Below are positions 1-6,877 of a stretch of DNA of 7,192 nt, in pieces. A program made the translations under genes and the position numbers. Every line of letters starts with the position of its first letter. Position 1 is the first letter of the stretch. The notes beneath the pieces are model-generated. The model was not told where the DNA came from. It worked only from the letters and a program-made list of their open reading frames with translations, and made no database searches. The stretch is from Chlorobiota bacterium. GTDB taxonomy: Bacteria > Bacteroidota > Ignavibacteria > Ignavibacteriales > Ignavibacteriaceae. The stretch lies in assembly GCA_008363265.1 (NCBI GenBank), contig RHKR01000106.1, forward strand, positions 1 through 7,192, given 5' to 3'.

Positions 1-561
1 GAAGACTACAACTTCTTCATCGCGGTGCTTTTCCCCGCTGAAGAGCTGAAGATCCTCCCCTACAACCGTGTGGTCATCGACCTGAACGGCAACACCACTT
101 CACAATTCTTCGACAAAGTTAAAGAGCATTTCGAAGTGTCGGAGAACGGCATCCCCTCACCCGCCGCGAAAGGCGAGTTCTCGATGTACATCGAAGGAAA
201 GTGGTACGGCCTGAAACTTAAACCGGAACACTACGAGAACGGCGAACTTAAAGGTGCCGAGACCGTGGGCGACACACTCGATGTTTCGATACTTCAGAAC
301 TGGCTCCTCGAACCCGTACTCGGCGTTGACGATCCCCGCACAAGCAAGAGGATCGACTTCATTGGCGGTATTCGCGGAACAGGCGAACTTGAAAAGCTCG
401 TGAACTCGGGCAAATGGGGCGTGGCCTTCTCACTCTACCCGGTAACTGTTGAAGATCTGATGAAGATCTCCGACGCGGGCGAAGTGATGCCTCCAAAATC
501 AACCTGGTTCGAACCAAAATTAAGAGACGGACTTCTTACTCATCTCATCGAGATCGAGTAA
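1..561 (+). CDS. DUF1015-family protein, C-terminal part (5' end outside window)
   Basis: The reading frame is open from the first base, so the gene starts upstream; 186 residues are visible before TAA. A GTG at 25 is an internal valine codon and not a credible start. The fragment resembles the C-terminal half of DUF1015 proteins, which are usually a little over 400 residues. I recognise the segments FPAEELKILPYNRVVIDLNG, WYGLKLKP, LDVSILQNWLLEPVLGVDD, FIGGIRGTGELEKLV and MPPKSTWFEPKLRDGL. The family is predicted to be cytoplasmic and its biochemical function is not established; I see no signal peptide or membrane segment in this part. In many bacteria DUF1015 genes lie beside serine biosynthesis genes (serA/serC). 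Here serC follows after 31 bp on the same strand, so co-transcription and a link to serine metabolism are likely but inferred. Family assignment is strong, function unknown. Confidence 0.9.
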   Translation, partial: EDYNFFIAVLFPAEELKILPYNRVVIDLNGNTTSQFFDKVKEHFEVSENGIPSPAAKGEFSMYIEGKWYGLKLKPEHYENGELKGAETVGDTLDVSILQNWLLEPVLGVDDPRTSKRIDFIGGIRGTGELEKLVNSGKWGVAFSLYPVTVEDLMKISDAGEVMPPKSTWFEPKLRDGLLTHLIEIE

Positions 562-592
562 GGATCGGAAACAAATAAAAAGGAATACGGAG

Positions 593-1681
593 ATGGAAAA
601 AAGAATATATAACTTCAGCGCGGGTCCGGCAATTCTTCCGGAAGCGGTTTTAAAGAAAGCTCAGGAAGACCTCTTCATGCTCCCCGGAGTCGGAATGTCG
701 ATCCTCGAGATCAGCCACAGATCGAAAACATTCGACGCGATCCTTCAGTCGGCCAAGGCTGGTCTGAAGCAGCTCCTCGATATCCCTGATAACTACGACA
801 TCCTCTTCCTTCAGGGTGGCGCGAGCCTCCAGTTCTCGATGGTGCCGCTCAACCTGATGCCTCCTGCCAATAAAGCTGACTACATCGTTACCGGTGCATG
901 GTCGAAAAAAGCGGTAAAGGAAGCCAAGAGAGTCGGTACACCCAATGTTATCTACACTGCCGAAGCCACAAATTTCGACCGCGTGCCCACACAGACCGAG
1001 CTGACCTTTGATCCCGAAGCTGCCTATGTTCACTACACTTCGAACAACACGATCTTCGGTACACAGTTTGATTATGTTCCTGAAACAGGCAACATCCCAT
1101 TGATCTGCGACATGTCATCCGACATTCTCTACAAGAAGATTGATGTAAGCAAGTTTGCGATGATCTATGCCGGCGCGCAGAAGAACATCGGACCTTCAGG
1201 CGTTACCCTCGTGATCATCCGGAAGGACATGCTCGAGAGATGCCCTGATTCGCTCCACACGATGCTGAACTACAAGACCCACACCGAGAACGACTCGATG
1301 TACAACACCCCGAACACCTTCGGCATCTACATCATCGATCTCGTGGCGAAGTATCTCCTCGAGAACGGCGGTCTTGACGCGATGTATGCGACCAATAAGA
1401 AAAAAGCCGACACCCTTTACAACTGCCTCGACAACAGCAACGGCTTCTTCAAAGCCCACGCCCTCCCCGGCAGCAGGTCGCTGATGAATGTTACATTCAA
1501 CCTGCCGACCCCCGAGCTCGAGAAACAGTTGATCAGCGAAGCAACCGCGGCCGGTTTCGATGGTCTGAAAGGTCACCGTTCAGTCGGCGGTCTCAGGGCT
1601 TCGATCTACAACGCGTTCCCCCTCAAGGGCGTTGAAGACCTCGTTGCCTTCATGGAAGAATTCAGGAAAAAGAACTCTTAA
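593..1681 (+). CDS. serC: Phosphoserine aminotransferase SerC
   Basis: SerC is a cytoplasmic PLP-dependent, fold-type I (class V) aminotransferase. It converts 3-phosphohydroxypyruvate and glutamate to O-phosphoserine and 2-oxoglutarate, the second step of serine synthesis; in some bacteria it also serves pyridoxine synthesis. The protein has 362 residues, the usual family length. The N-terminus reads YNFSAGPAILPEAVL and the substrate-side SHRSKTF is at 41-47. The PLP phosphate loop GGAS is at 75-78, Trp103 should stack on the cofactor, and Asp173 lies in CDMSSD. The Schiff-base lysine is Lys197 in GAQKNIGPSG. The C-terminal GHRSVGGLRASIYNA motif (327-341) carries the conserved His and Arg. 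The ATG at 593 is preceded by AAAGGA (579-584) at good spacing. Neighbours are DUF1015 upstream (31 bp) and a stem-loop downstream. No truncation or missing catalytic residue is seen. Confidence 0.98.
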   Translation: MEKRIYNFSAGPAILPEAVLKKAQEDLFMLPGVGMSILEISHRSKTFDAILQSAKAGLKQLLDIPDNYDILFLQGGASLQFSMVPLNLMPPANKADYIVTGAWSKKAVKEAKRVGTPNVIYTAEATNFDRVPTQTELTFDPEAAYVHYTSNNTIFGTQFDYVPETGNIPLICDMSSDILYKKIDVSKFAMIYAGAQKNIGPSGVTLVIIRKDMLERCPDSLHTMLNYKTHTENDSMYNTPNTFGIYIIDLVAKYLLENGGLDAMYATNKKKADTLYNCLDNSNGFFKAHALPGSRSLMNVTFNLPTPELEKQLISEATAAGFDGLKGHRSVGGLRASIYNAFPLKGVEDLVAFMEEFRKKNS

Positions 1682-1705
1682 TTCTTTATTCAATTGAACT
1701 TACGG

Positions 1706-1746
1706 ACGGAATGAGAGAAACCTTTTGCTTCTCCATTCCGTTCTTT
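1706..1746 (+). terminator. Stem-loop downstream of serC, possible terminator
   Basis: ACGGAATG (1706-1713) pairs perfectly with CATTCCGT (1734-1741). The inner GAGAA (1715-1719) pairs with TTCTC (1729-1733), leaving one bulged A and a loop of about 9 nt. The bases that follow (TCTTTATGT) are only moderately T-rich, so intrinsic termination could be partial. The position, 24 bp after the serC stop and 27 bp before the lipoprotein start, fits separation of the two transcripts. An mRNA-processing or read-through-limiting hairpin is an alternative. Confidence 0.6.
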
Positions 1747-1768
1747 ATGTAAAAAAGGAACCTAAAGG

Positions 1769-2200
1769 ATGAAAAAACCTCAATCTTTTCTATTGGTTAC
1801 CCTCGCACTTCTTTTTCTCGCCGGTTGCGGAAGTGAAGAGCGCAAATTTGAGTTCACAAAAACCGAAGTGTTTCCGATGCTTATCGACAGCGCGTCAGGT
1901 CAGTGGGAGATAAACATCCCCGTGATCGTGAAAGGCTACTCGGAGAACCGCGACGGTGAAAGTTATGTACGAAAAGTGATGTTCTCGGTCGATCTCGTCA
2001 CCCCAAGTGGTGAAAACGTGCCGAATGTCTTTGAAGAACTCGACGCGGCCACAGAAGATGAGAGCAAACCCGACACCAGAATGGATGTGCAGATCAACCT
2101 GATGAACGCCGAAGCGGGCGAATACACCGCGAAGATCACCGTTACCGACCAGTTCAACAACAAGAAAATTACAAAAGACCAGAAATTTAAAGTAAAGTAA
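1769..2200 (+). CDS. Small predicted lipoprotein of unknown function
   Basis: I do not recognise the family. The 143-residue product begins MKKPQSFLLVTLALLFLAGC, a lipoprotein signal peptide with a basic start, a hydrophobic core and the lipobox LAGC. Cys20 is the expected lipidated residue, so the mature protein is about 124 residues and should be membrane-anchored facing the periplasm or outside. The mature part alternates short hydrophobic strands with polar turns, for example WEINIPVIVKGY, KVMFSVDLVTPSG and GEYTAKITVTDQFN. This suggests a single Ig-like or other beta-sandwich domain, which is an inference from pattern only. Acidic residues cluster near the middle (EELDAATEDE). Size and topology recall gliding-motility lipoproteins such as GldH, but I see no convincing motif match. 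The start is supported by AAGGAA (1755-1760) 8 nt upstream. The stop lies 12 bp before alaS, suggesting co-transcription. Confidence 0.85.
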   Translation: MKKPQSFLLVTLALLFLAGCGSEERKFEFTKTEVFPMLIDSASGQWEINIPVIVKGYSENRDGESYVRKVMFSVDLVTPSGENVPNVFEELDAATEDESKPDTRMDVQINLMNAEAGEYTAKITVTDQFNNKKITKDQKFKVK

Positions 2201-2212
2201 AAACGAAAGACC

Positions 2213-4804
2213 ATGACTTCTCAACAGATCAGACAGCAATTCCTCGACTTTTTTGCTTCCAAAGGGCACCGCGTGGTTCCCGGCTCACCCGTTGTCCCTT
2301 ATGACGACCCGACACTTCTCTTCGCCAACGCCGGCATGAACCAGTTCAAGGATGTTTTCCTTGGCACGGGCAAACGGGAGTACACCCGGGCGGCGGACAC
2401 TCAGAAGTGTATCCGTGTTTCAGGCAAGCACAACGACCTCGAGGAAGTGGGGCACGACACATACCACCACACCCTGTTCGAAATGCTGGGTAACTGGTCA
2501 TTCGGCGACTACTATAAAAAGGAAGCGATCGCCTGGGCCTGGGAACTGCTGACGGAAGTGTACAAACTCCCGAAGGAGAGGCTTTTCGCCACCGTTTACC
2601 GTACAGATGATGAAGCCCTTGAGCTCTGGAAGACTGTAACCGACATTAAACACTCGCACATCCTGAAGTTCGACGAGAAAGACAACTTCTGGGAGATGGG
2701 CGAAACGGGTCCATGCGGCCCCTGCTCCGAAATTCACATCAACCTGAGCGATGACTACGACGACCCCTCACTCGTTAACGCGGGTTCACCCCTCTGCATC
2801 GAGATATGGAACCTCGTATTCATCCAGTTCAACCGTGACGCGAACGGCGACCTCCATGAGCTCCCCGCGAAGCATGTCGATACAGGGATGGGATTCGAGC
2901 GCCTCGTTGCAGTGATCCAGGGCAAGTCATCCAACTATGATTCAGATGTTTTCCAGCCGATAATCAAAGAGATCGAGAAAATCTCGGGCGCAAGCTACTC
3001 CAGCAGCCACGATATCGTTCCGATCAGGGTTATCGCCGACCATATCAGAACCCTGGCTTTTGCCATCGCTGACGGCGCTGTCCCCAGCAACGAAGGCCGC
3101 GGTTATGTTCTCAGAAGGATCCTCAGAAGGGCTGCCCGCTACGGAAGAAAGATCAACCTGAACAATCCGTTCCTCTATAAACTCGTTGACACGCTCGCCG
3201 AGCAGATGGGGCACCAGTTCCCTGAGATCATCGAGAACAAGGAGTTCGTTAAGAAGATCATCAGAAGCGAGGAAGAAAGTTTCAACAAGACCCTCGACCG
3301 TGGTATCCACCACTTCGAGGAGATCACCGCCCACCTGAAGAAGGAAAGGAAGACGGAGATCCCCGGTGCCGACGCGTTCAAACTTTACGACACTTACGGT
3401 TTCCCCGTAGATCTCACCCGCGTTATGGCGACCGAGCACGGCTACACCGTTGATGAAGCTGGATTCGATTCCCACATGAAGGAACAGCGCGCCCGCGCAC
3501 GTGAAGCCACAAAGAGCAAGATCGGCACGGTAAACATTATCGCAGGCGGGCTTGATCATTTTGAAACGATCAGCGAGGAGCCCACACAGTTCCTCGGCTA
3601 TGAGTCGTTAACCGGACAGGCAACCGTTACCGGCTTGAAAAAAGAAGGTGACAACGAGCTGATCATCCTCGATAAAACCCCGTTCTATGTGGAAGCAGGC
3701 GGTCAGATCGACGATACCGGTGTGATCCGTATTGGCGAGAACAAACTCGTGGTCGACGATGTACTTAAGAATGAAGGCAAAGTGATCCATGTGGTCGATA
3801 ACGCCGCCGGCGTGCTGATCGACACAGGCATGGAAGTGCTTGCCGAGGTTGACCGCGCCCGCCGCTGGGATATCATGCGCAACCACTCTGCCACACACTT
3901 CATGCATGCCGCGCTCAGAAATGTTCTCGGTACACATGTGCAGCAGGCGGGTTCGTATGTGGGACCCGACAGACTCCGTTTCGACTTCTCACACTTCGGA
4001 AAAGTTACCAAGGAAGAGCTCACAGACATTGAGACCATCGTAAACGAGCAGTTAAGAGAGAACATCCCCCTTACCCACCACCGCAACATGCCGATCGAAA
4101 AGGCAAAGCAGATGGGCGCGCTTATGTTCTTTGGCGACAAGTACGGTGACCTCGTTAATGTGGTGCAGTTCGGCGACAGATCGGTTGAGTTCTGCGGCGG
4201 TACGCATGTTCACAATTCATCAGAGATCGGCCTGTTCAAGGTGATCTCCGAGTCATCGATCTCCAGCGGTGTCCGCAGGATCGAAGCCGTTACCGGCGCC
4301 GGAGTTGAGCGTTTCATCAACCAGCAGTTCGATAAGATCCACGAAGCGAACGACACGATCGAAAAACTCCTCGATGACAAGAAGAAACTTGAGAAAGAGA
4401 TCGCTGCCTTCAAACTCCAGATGAAGAAACAGCAGCTCGCCAAGGTTATCGCCCAGGGCGAGAGCTTCGAGGGGATCAACCTTTACTACTCGAAGATCGA
4501 AGCCGAGAGCAACGACGAACTGAAACAGCTCGGCGACGACCTCCGCGACCACATGAAGAGCGGCGTTGGACTTCTCCTCTCCGTTTTTGATGAGAAGGTC
4601 GGACTCGTCTGCGTCGTAACCGACGACCTGATCAAAGGCAAGAACCTTTCGGCAGGCAAGATCGTAGGTGATGTGGCACGGATCGTGGGTGGCGGCGGCG
4701 GTGGAAGACCGCAGTCGGCAACCGCGGGCGGCAAGGACATCACAAAAGTTGACGAAGCCCTCCGTGAGTTCAAAGCGATCACCGGAAAGTATCTCTCGAA
4801 CTAA
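2213..4804 (+). CDS. alaS: Alanyl-tRNA synthetase AlaS
   Basis: AlaS is a cytoplasmic class II aminoacyl-tRNA synthetase that charges tRNA-Ala with alanine using ATP and edits mischarged Ser or Gly. The product has 863 residues, full length for a bacterial AlaRS. Domains in order are: the catalytic core (about 1-240), with LLFANAGMNQFKDVFLG, the motif 2 region with GKHNDLEEVG and HHTLFEMLGNWSFGDY, and motif 3 GMGFERL (225-231); a tRNA-recognition helical region with GRGYVLRRILRRAARYG (295-311); the editing domain, with zinc-site residues in HSATH (His558, His562) and CGGTH (Cys661, His665); a coiled coil (about 705-745); and a C-Ala domain with the glycine-rich VGGGGGGRPQSATAGG (825-840). The ATG at 2213 gives the standard N-terminus, but its upstream 12 bp lack a clear Shine-Dalgarno (only AAAGA). 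Translation may benefit from coupling to the lipoprotein gene. No missing key residue or frameshift is seen. Confidence 0.98.
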   Translation: MTSQQIRQQFLDFFASKGHRVVPGSPVVPYDDPTLLFANAGMNQFKDVFLGTGKREYTRAADTQKCIRVSGKHNDLEEVGHDTYHHTLFEMLGNWSFGDYYKKEAIAWAWELLTEVYKLPKERLFATVYRTDDEALELWKTVTDIKHSHILKFDEKDNFWEMGETGPCGPCSEIHINLSDDYDDPSLVNAGSPLCIEIWNLVFIQFNRDANGDLHELPAKHVDTGMGFERLVAVIQGKSSNYDSDVFQPIIKEIEKISGASYSSSHDIVPIRVIADHIRTLAFAIADGAVPSNEGRGYVLRRILRRAARYGRKINLNNPFLYKLVDTLAEQMGHQFPEIIENKEFVKKIIRSEEESFNKTLDRGIHHFEEITAHLKKERKTEIPGADAFKLYDTYGFPVDLTRVMATEHGYTVDEAGFDSHMKEQRARAREATKSKIGTVNIIAGGLDHFETISEEPTQFLGYESLTGQATVTGLKKEGDNELIILDKTPFYVEAGGQIDDTGVIRIGENKLVVDDVLKNEGKVIHVVDNAAGVLIDTGMEVLAEVDRARRWDIMRNHSATHFMHAALRNVLGTHVQQAGSYVGPDRLRFDFSHFGKVTKEELTDIETIVNEQLRENIPLTHHRNMPIEKAKQMGALMFFGDKYGDLVNVVQFGDRSVEFCGGTHVHNSSEIGLFKVISESSISSGVRRIEAVTGAGVERFINQQFDKIHEANDTIEKLLDDKKKLEKEIAAFKLQMKKQQLAKVIAQGESFEGINLYYSKIEAESNDELKQLGDDLRDHMKSGVGLLLSVFDEKVGLVCVVTDDLIKGKNLSAGKIVGDVARIVGGGGGGRPQSATAGGKDITKVDEALREFKAITGKYLSN

Positions 4805-4824
4805 CAGCCCCCTTTAAAATGCGA

Positions 4825-4853
4825 CCGGCAGGTCTCCCCTGAGGACCTGCCGG
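4825..4853. terminator. Hairpin between convergent genes, likely bidirectional terminator
   Basis: CCGGCAGGTC (4825-4834) and GACCTGCCGG (4844-4853) form a perfect 10-bp GC-rich stem with a 9-nt loop. It lies 20 bp after the alaS stop and 18 bp beyond the stop of the convergent propeller gene. On the plus strand no T-tract follows. Read from the minus strand the stem is followed at short distance by TTTT (complement of AAAA at 4816-4819), so termination may be better for the minus-strand transcript. The role is inferred from position and symmetry. Confidence 0.7.
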
Positions 4854-4871
4854 AGCAATCCAAAACACCCC

Positions 4872-6116
4872 CTATTTCAAAAGAAGCATCTTCTTCACCG
4901 ATGTGAAATTGCCTGCATTTAATTTATAAATGTACATTCCGCTAGGAAGGTTTGTCGCGTTGAACGCCACTTCATGCGATCCCGCCTCAACGAACCGGTC
5001 AACCAGAGTGGCAACCACTTCACCGAGTGAGTTATAAACCGTAAGAGTCACATTCCCCGCGAAGGGCATCGCGAAACGGATAACGGTTTCCGGGTTGAAG
5101 GGGTTCGGATAGTTCTGATCAAGTGTGAAATCAACGGGTGTACTACCTTCTTCATCGACTGAGGTTGCGCCTTCGAGCTTGTATATCGCTCCGTTGTCAC
5201 CAACCGCCCAGCCGGTTCCGTTGGGAGTGAAGGTAACCGATCTGAAATTCTCGAACATCGGAACGGGACTCGCTGTTAATGCCGTCCATGTGGTACCGCC
5301 GTCGGTTGTTTTATAGGCCCCGTAATTACCAAGGAAAAACATCGTTCTCCCGACAACATAACCGGTGTTTGCATCCGTGAAGTAGACACCATGGAAGTAG
5401 TAAGGGCCCGTTGAGATGGTAGTTGACTGTGTCCAGGTTACTCCGCCATCTGTGGTTTTTTGGACAAAATTGTCCTGCCCCCATGTCTCTGACACAAACC
5501 CTCTGTTCGCGTCGAGAAAGTGGATATCCCGCACCGAGGCAAAACCATTGATCTTTGCCCATGTAACCCCGCCGTCTGTTGTTCGCAGGAAAGAAGTTCC
5601 TCCTCCGGCCCAGCCAATGTTATTATCAAGGAATTTTATACTTCTCAGGGTTGATGTCGCTGTTGTAGTAACCGTCTGCCAGGATGTCCCGCCATTGATG
5701 GTTTTGATCATAAAGCCATCATTACCGACTGCCCAGCCGTTATTTTCATTCTGAAAGAAAATGGCTTCAATTGAAGTAAGATTTGGAGCTCCGGTGGTTT
5801 GCGCCACCCAAGTGGCTCCGCCGTCCGTTGTTTTACTGATCTTTCCGAATGTACCGCAGATCCACGCTGTTGTTGCTGAAACGGCAAAAAAACCACGGGT
5901 ATCACTTATATTGGTTGTATATGAGGTCCATGTTGTTCCGCCATCCGTGGTCTTAAGAACACTTGACTCCCCGGCGATCCACCCCAGATCGTTGTTCAGG
6001 AACTGGACCTTTCTTAATCTGTCAGAGGTCGGGGAAGTTACTCCGGTCCACTGCGGCAGGAGATCGGCCGCGATAATGAAAAAGAAGAAAAAAGTCAGTT
6101 GAAAGATTCTGCACAT
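4872..6116 (-). CDS. Secreted seven-bladed Asp-box beta-propeller protein with type IX secretion tail
   Basis: A predicted exported protein of 414 residues. Residues 1-17 or so (MCRIFQLTFFFFFIIAA) form a signal peptide with an unusual five-phenylalanine core. Residues about 33-319 contain seven repeats of about 40-49 residues of the YCF48/BNR-like type: a strand ending in xxGWaxG, then an exposed turn TTDGGxTW. Six Asp-box turns start at residues 56, 96, 139 (as TINGGTSW), 179, 221 and 270; the seventh repeat keeps GWAVGDNG but lacks the turn. After a short acidic linker, residues about 330-414 form a C-terminal type IX secretion sorting domain with NYPNPFNP (335-342), a PSGMYIYKL strand and the basic end KKMLLLK. 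I infer passage through the Sec system, then the type IX system, with surface attachment or release. Ligand or activity is unknown; no glycosidase catalytic residues can be assigned. The start at 6116 is chosen over the in-frame ATG at 6149 because a good ribosome-binding site precedes it. It follows a response-regulator gene by 75 bp. Confidence 0.92.
   Translation of the reverse strand: MCRIFQLTFFFFFIIAADLLPQWTGVTSPTSDRLRKVQFLNNDLGWIAGESSVLKTTDGGTTWTSYTTNISDTRGFFAVSATTAWICGTFGKISKTTDGGATWVAQTTGAPNLTSIEAIFFQNENNGWAVGNDGFMIKTINGGTSWQTVTTTATSTLRSIKFLDNNIGWAGGGTSFLRTTDGGVTWAKINGFASVRDIHFLDANRGFVSETWGQDNFVQKTTDGGVTWTQSTTISTGPYYFHGVYFTDANTGYVVGRTMFFLGNYGAYKTTDGGTTWTALTASPVPMFENFRSVTFTPNGTGWAVGDNGAIYKLEGATSVDEEGSTPVDFTLDQNYPNPFNPETVIRFAMPFAGNVTLTVYNSLGEVVATLVDRFVEAGSHEVAFNATNLPSGMYIYKLNAGNFTSVKKMLLLK
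5160..6020 (-). repeat. Seven tandem propeller repeats encoded within the secreted protein
   Basis: The coding strand repeats a roughly 120-147 bp unit seven times. On the plus strand the conserved part shows as CCGCC followed by (G/A)T(C/T/G)-rich sequence ending in GGTT or TGTT. Copies of CCGCC lie at 5296, 5443, 5569, 5689, 5818 and 5938, giving steps of 147, 126, 120, 129 and 120 bp. The copies have diverged at DNA level outside the Asp-box codons, so this is an old protein repeat, not a recent DNA duplication. The seventh unit (toward 5160) lacks the Asp-box turn. Confidence 0.9.
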
Positions 6117-6124
6117 TGCGATTA

Positions 6125-6129
6125 CCTTT
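6125..6129 (-). promoter_or_regulatory. Ribosome-binding site that decides the propeller start
   Basis: On the minus strand the sequence AAAGG lies 8 nt upstream of the ATG at 6116. It falls inside the reading frame that would result from the upstream ATG at 6149, which has no comparable site and would put a polar stretch (CSSINPKVIA) ahead of the signal peptide. The downstream start is therefore preferred. Confidence 0.75.
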
Positions 6130-6146
6130 GGATTAATTGAACTGCA

Positions 6147-6178
6147 CAAATTTAGTACAGGGGCAATACGCGTATCAA
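6147..6178 (-). promoter_or_regulatory. Candidate Bacteroidota-type promoter for the propeller gene
   Basis: Reading the minus strand, TAAATTTG (6154-6147) fits the Bacteroidota -7 consensus TAnnTTTG exactly. A TTG (6178-6176) lies 21 nt upstream of it, within the spacing reported for the -33 element in that group. The -7 element is 30 bp upstream of the ATG at 6116. A sigma-70-like reading (TTGATA and a weak -10 in the same stretch) is also possible. Whether this lineage uses the Bacteroidota promoter type is assumed, not shown. Confidence 0.45.
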
Positions 6179-6192
6179 TAACGCAAACGCGT
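6166..6192. promoter_or_regulatory. Paired ACGCGT palindromes, possible operator
   Basis: ATACGCGTAT (6166-6175) is a perfect 10-bp palindrome. A second ACGCGT lies at 6187-6192, so the two start 19 bp apart, close to two helical turns, with a further ACGC at 6181-6184 between them. The first palindrome falls between the candidate -33 and -7 elements of the propeller promoter; the second overlaps the stop codon of the response-regulator gene. Such a layout would suit binding by a dimeric regulator, possibly the neighbouring one. The two copies could instead pair as a weak 6-bp hairpin with a 13-nt loop. The function is an inference. Confidence 0.35.
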
Positions 6193-6830
6193 CATTTTAT
6201 CAGGTTTTCGCGGAGGGCTTTCGATACTGCCTGTGCCTTCGAGGTCACCTGCAGTTTGCGGTAGATGTTTCTTAAATGGTTGCGGACAGTCTCGTAACTG
6301 ATAAAGAGTTTATCAGCAATGGTATGGGAATCAATGCCGTCAACGAGAAGGGCGAGTATTTCGTTTTCCCGCTGGGTAAGTTCATAGTCTATGCCGGACT
6401 GGTTCTTTTTATTGAAGAAATCGACAACTTTTCTGGCGATATAGGGCGACATCGGTGCGCCGCCCGAGACCACTTCATCAATCGCGGAAAGTATCTTAAG
6501 AGGCGGTGTGTTTTTCAACAGATAACCGTCAGCACCCGCCTGCATCGCGTTAAAGATGTTTTCGGAGTCGTCAAAGATCGTCATCATGATGATCCTGACT
6601 TCGGGATATTTATCTTTTATGAGCGGTAGTGCCTCAATTCCCGATTTCCCAGGTAGATTGATATCAAGCAGCACCACTTCCACTTCGGGGAGGCCGGCAA
6701 GCGCGGCTTCAACTGATGAGAAGTTCGCCAGGCAGCTATAACCGGGCGAAAATGAGATGAAGTTCACCAGCCCTTCACGGAAGTCGCGGTGATCCTCAAC
6801 AATGGCGATGCTAATTTCTCTATTTTCCAT
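6192..6830 (-). CDS. NarL/FixJ-family response regulator (receiver plus LuxR-type HTH)
   Basis: A 212-residue cytoplasmic DNA-binding response regulator. The receiver domain (about 6-122) has the acidic pair Glu12-Asp13 in IVEDH, the phospho-acceptor Asp56 in LLDINLPGKSG, switch Thr84 in MMTIFDD and Lys106 in YLLKNTPP, so it should be phosphorylatable. After a linker (about 123-147), the LuxR-type helix-turn-helix spans about 151-195: LTQRENEILALLVDG, then SHTIADKLFISYETVRNHL as the recognition region, then IYRKLQV. The length is typical of the family. The partner is almost certainly the kinase encoded 47 bp upstream on the same strand. The ATG at 6830 gives a normal N-terminus but has no clear Shine-Dalgarno nearby; a GGCGGAA about 16 nt away is too distant to be convincing. 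Target genes are unknown; the propeller gene directly downstream is a candidate. Confidence 0.95.
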   Translation of the reverse strand: MENREISIAIVEDHRDFREGLVNFISFSPGYSCLANFSSVEAALAGLPEVEVVLLDINLPGKSGIEALPLIKDKYPEVRIIMMTIFDDSENIFNAMQAGADGYLLKNTPPLKILSAIDEVVSGGAPMSPYIARKVVDFFNKKNQSGIDYELTQRENEILALLVDGIDSHTIADKLFISYETVRNHLRNIYRKLQVTSKAQAVSKALRENLIK

Positions 6831-6877
6831 GCGTCAAGATCGGAAATTCCGCCGTGTAACCAAATAGCGCGATTGCG

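Noticed and set aside
650..1576. Two minus-strand open frames opposite serC
   Set aside because: Both are antisense to conserved SerC motifs and resemble no protein I know.
2942..3559. Long minus-strand open frame (205 codons) opposite alaS
   Set aside because: It lies wholly inside the well-supported alaS gene, shows no recognisable motif, and several other antisense frames of similar kind occur along alaS and serC. This is typical of codon-bias shadows.
3703..4140. Minus-strand open frame (145 codons) opposite the alaS editing domain
   Set aside because: It is low-complexity Ser/Thr-rich translation antisense to conserved AlaS sequence, with no supporting motif.
4805..4871. Small RNA gene or tRNA between alaS and the propeller gene
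   Set aside because: The gap is 67 bp and is largely occupied by a simple terminator-like hairpin; no cloverleaf or promoter could be seen.
5160..6020. Regularly spaced CCGCC-containing repeats as a CRISPR array or DNA-level tandem repeat
   Set aside because: The spacing varies (120-147 bp) and the repeats are in-frame codons for the Asp-box TTDGGxTW of a beta-propeller, which explains them fully.
6117..6149. Upstream ATG at 6149 as the start of the propeller protein
   Set aside because: It would add 11 mostly polar residues before the signal peptide and has no ribosome-binding site, whereas AAAGG stands at correct spacing before the ATG at 6116.
6166..6192. The ACGCGT pair as an intrinsic terminator of the regulator gene
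   Set aside because: The possible stem is only 6 bp with a 13-nt loop and no T-run follows on the minus strand; a regulatory role is at least as likely.
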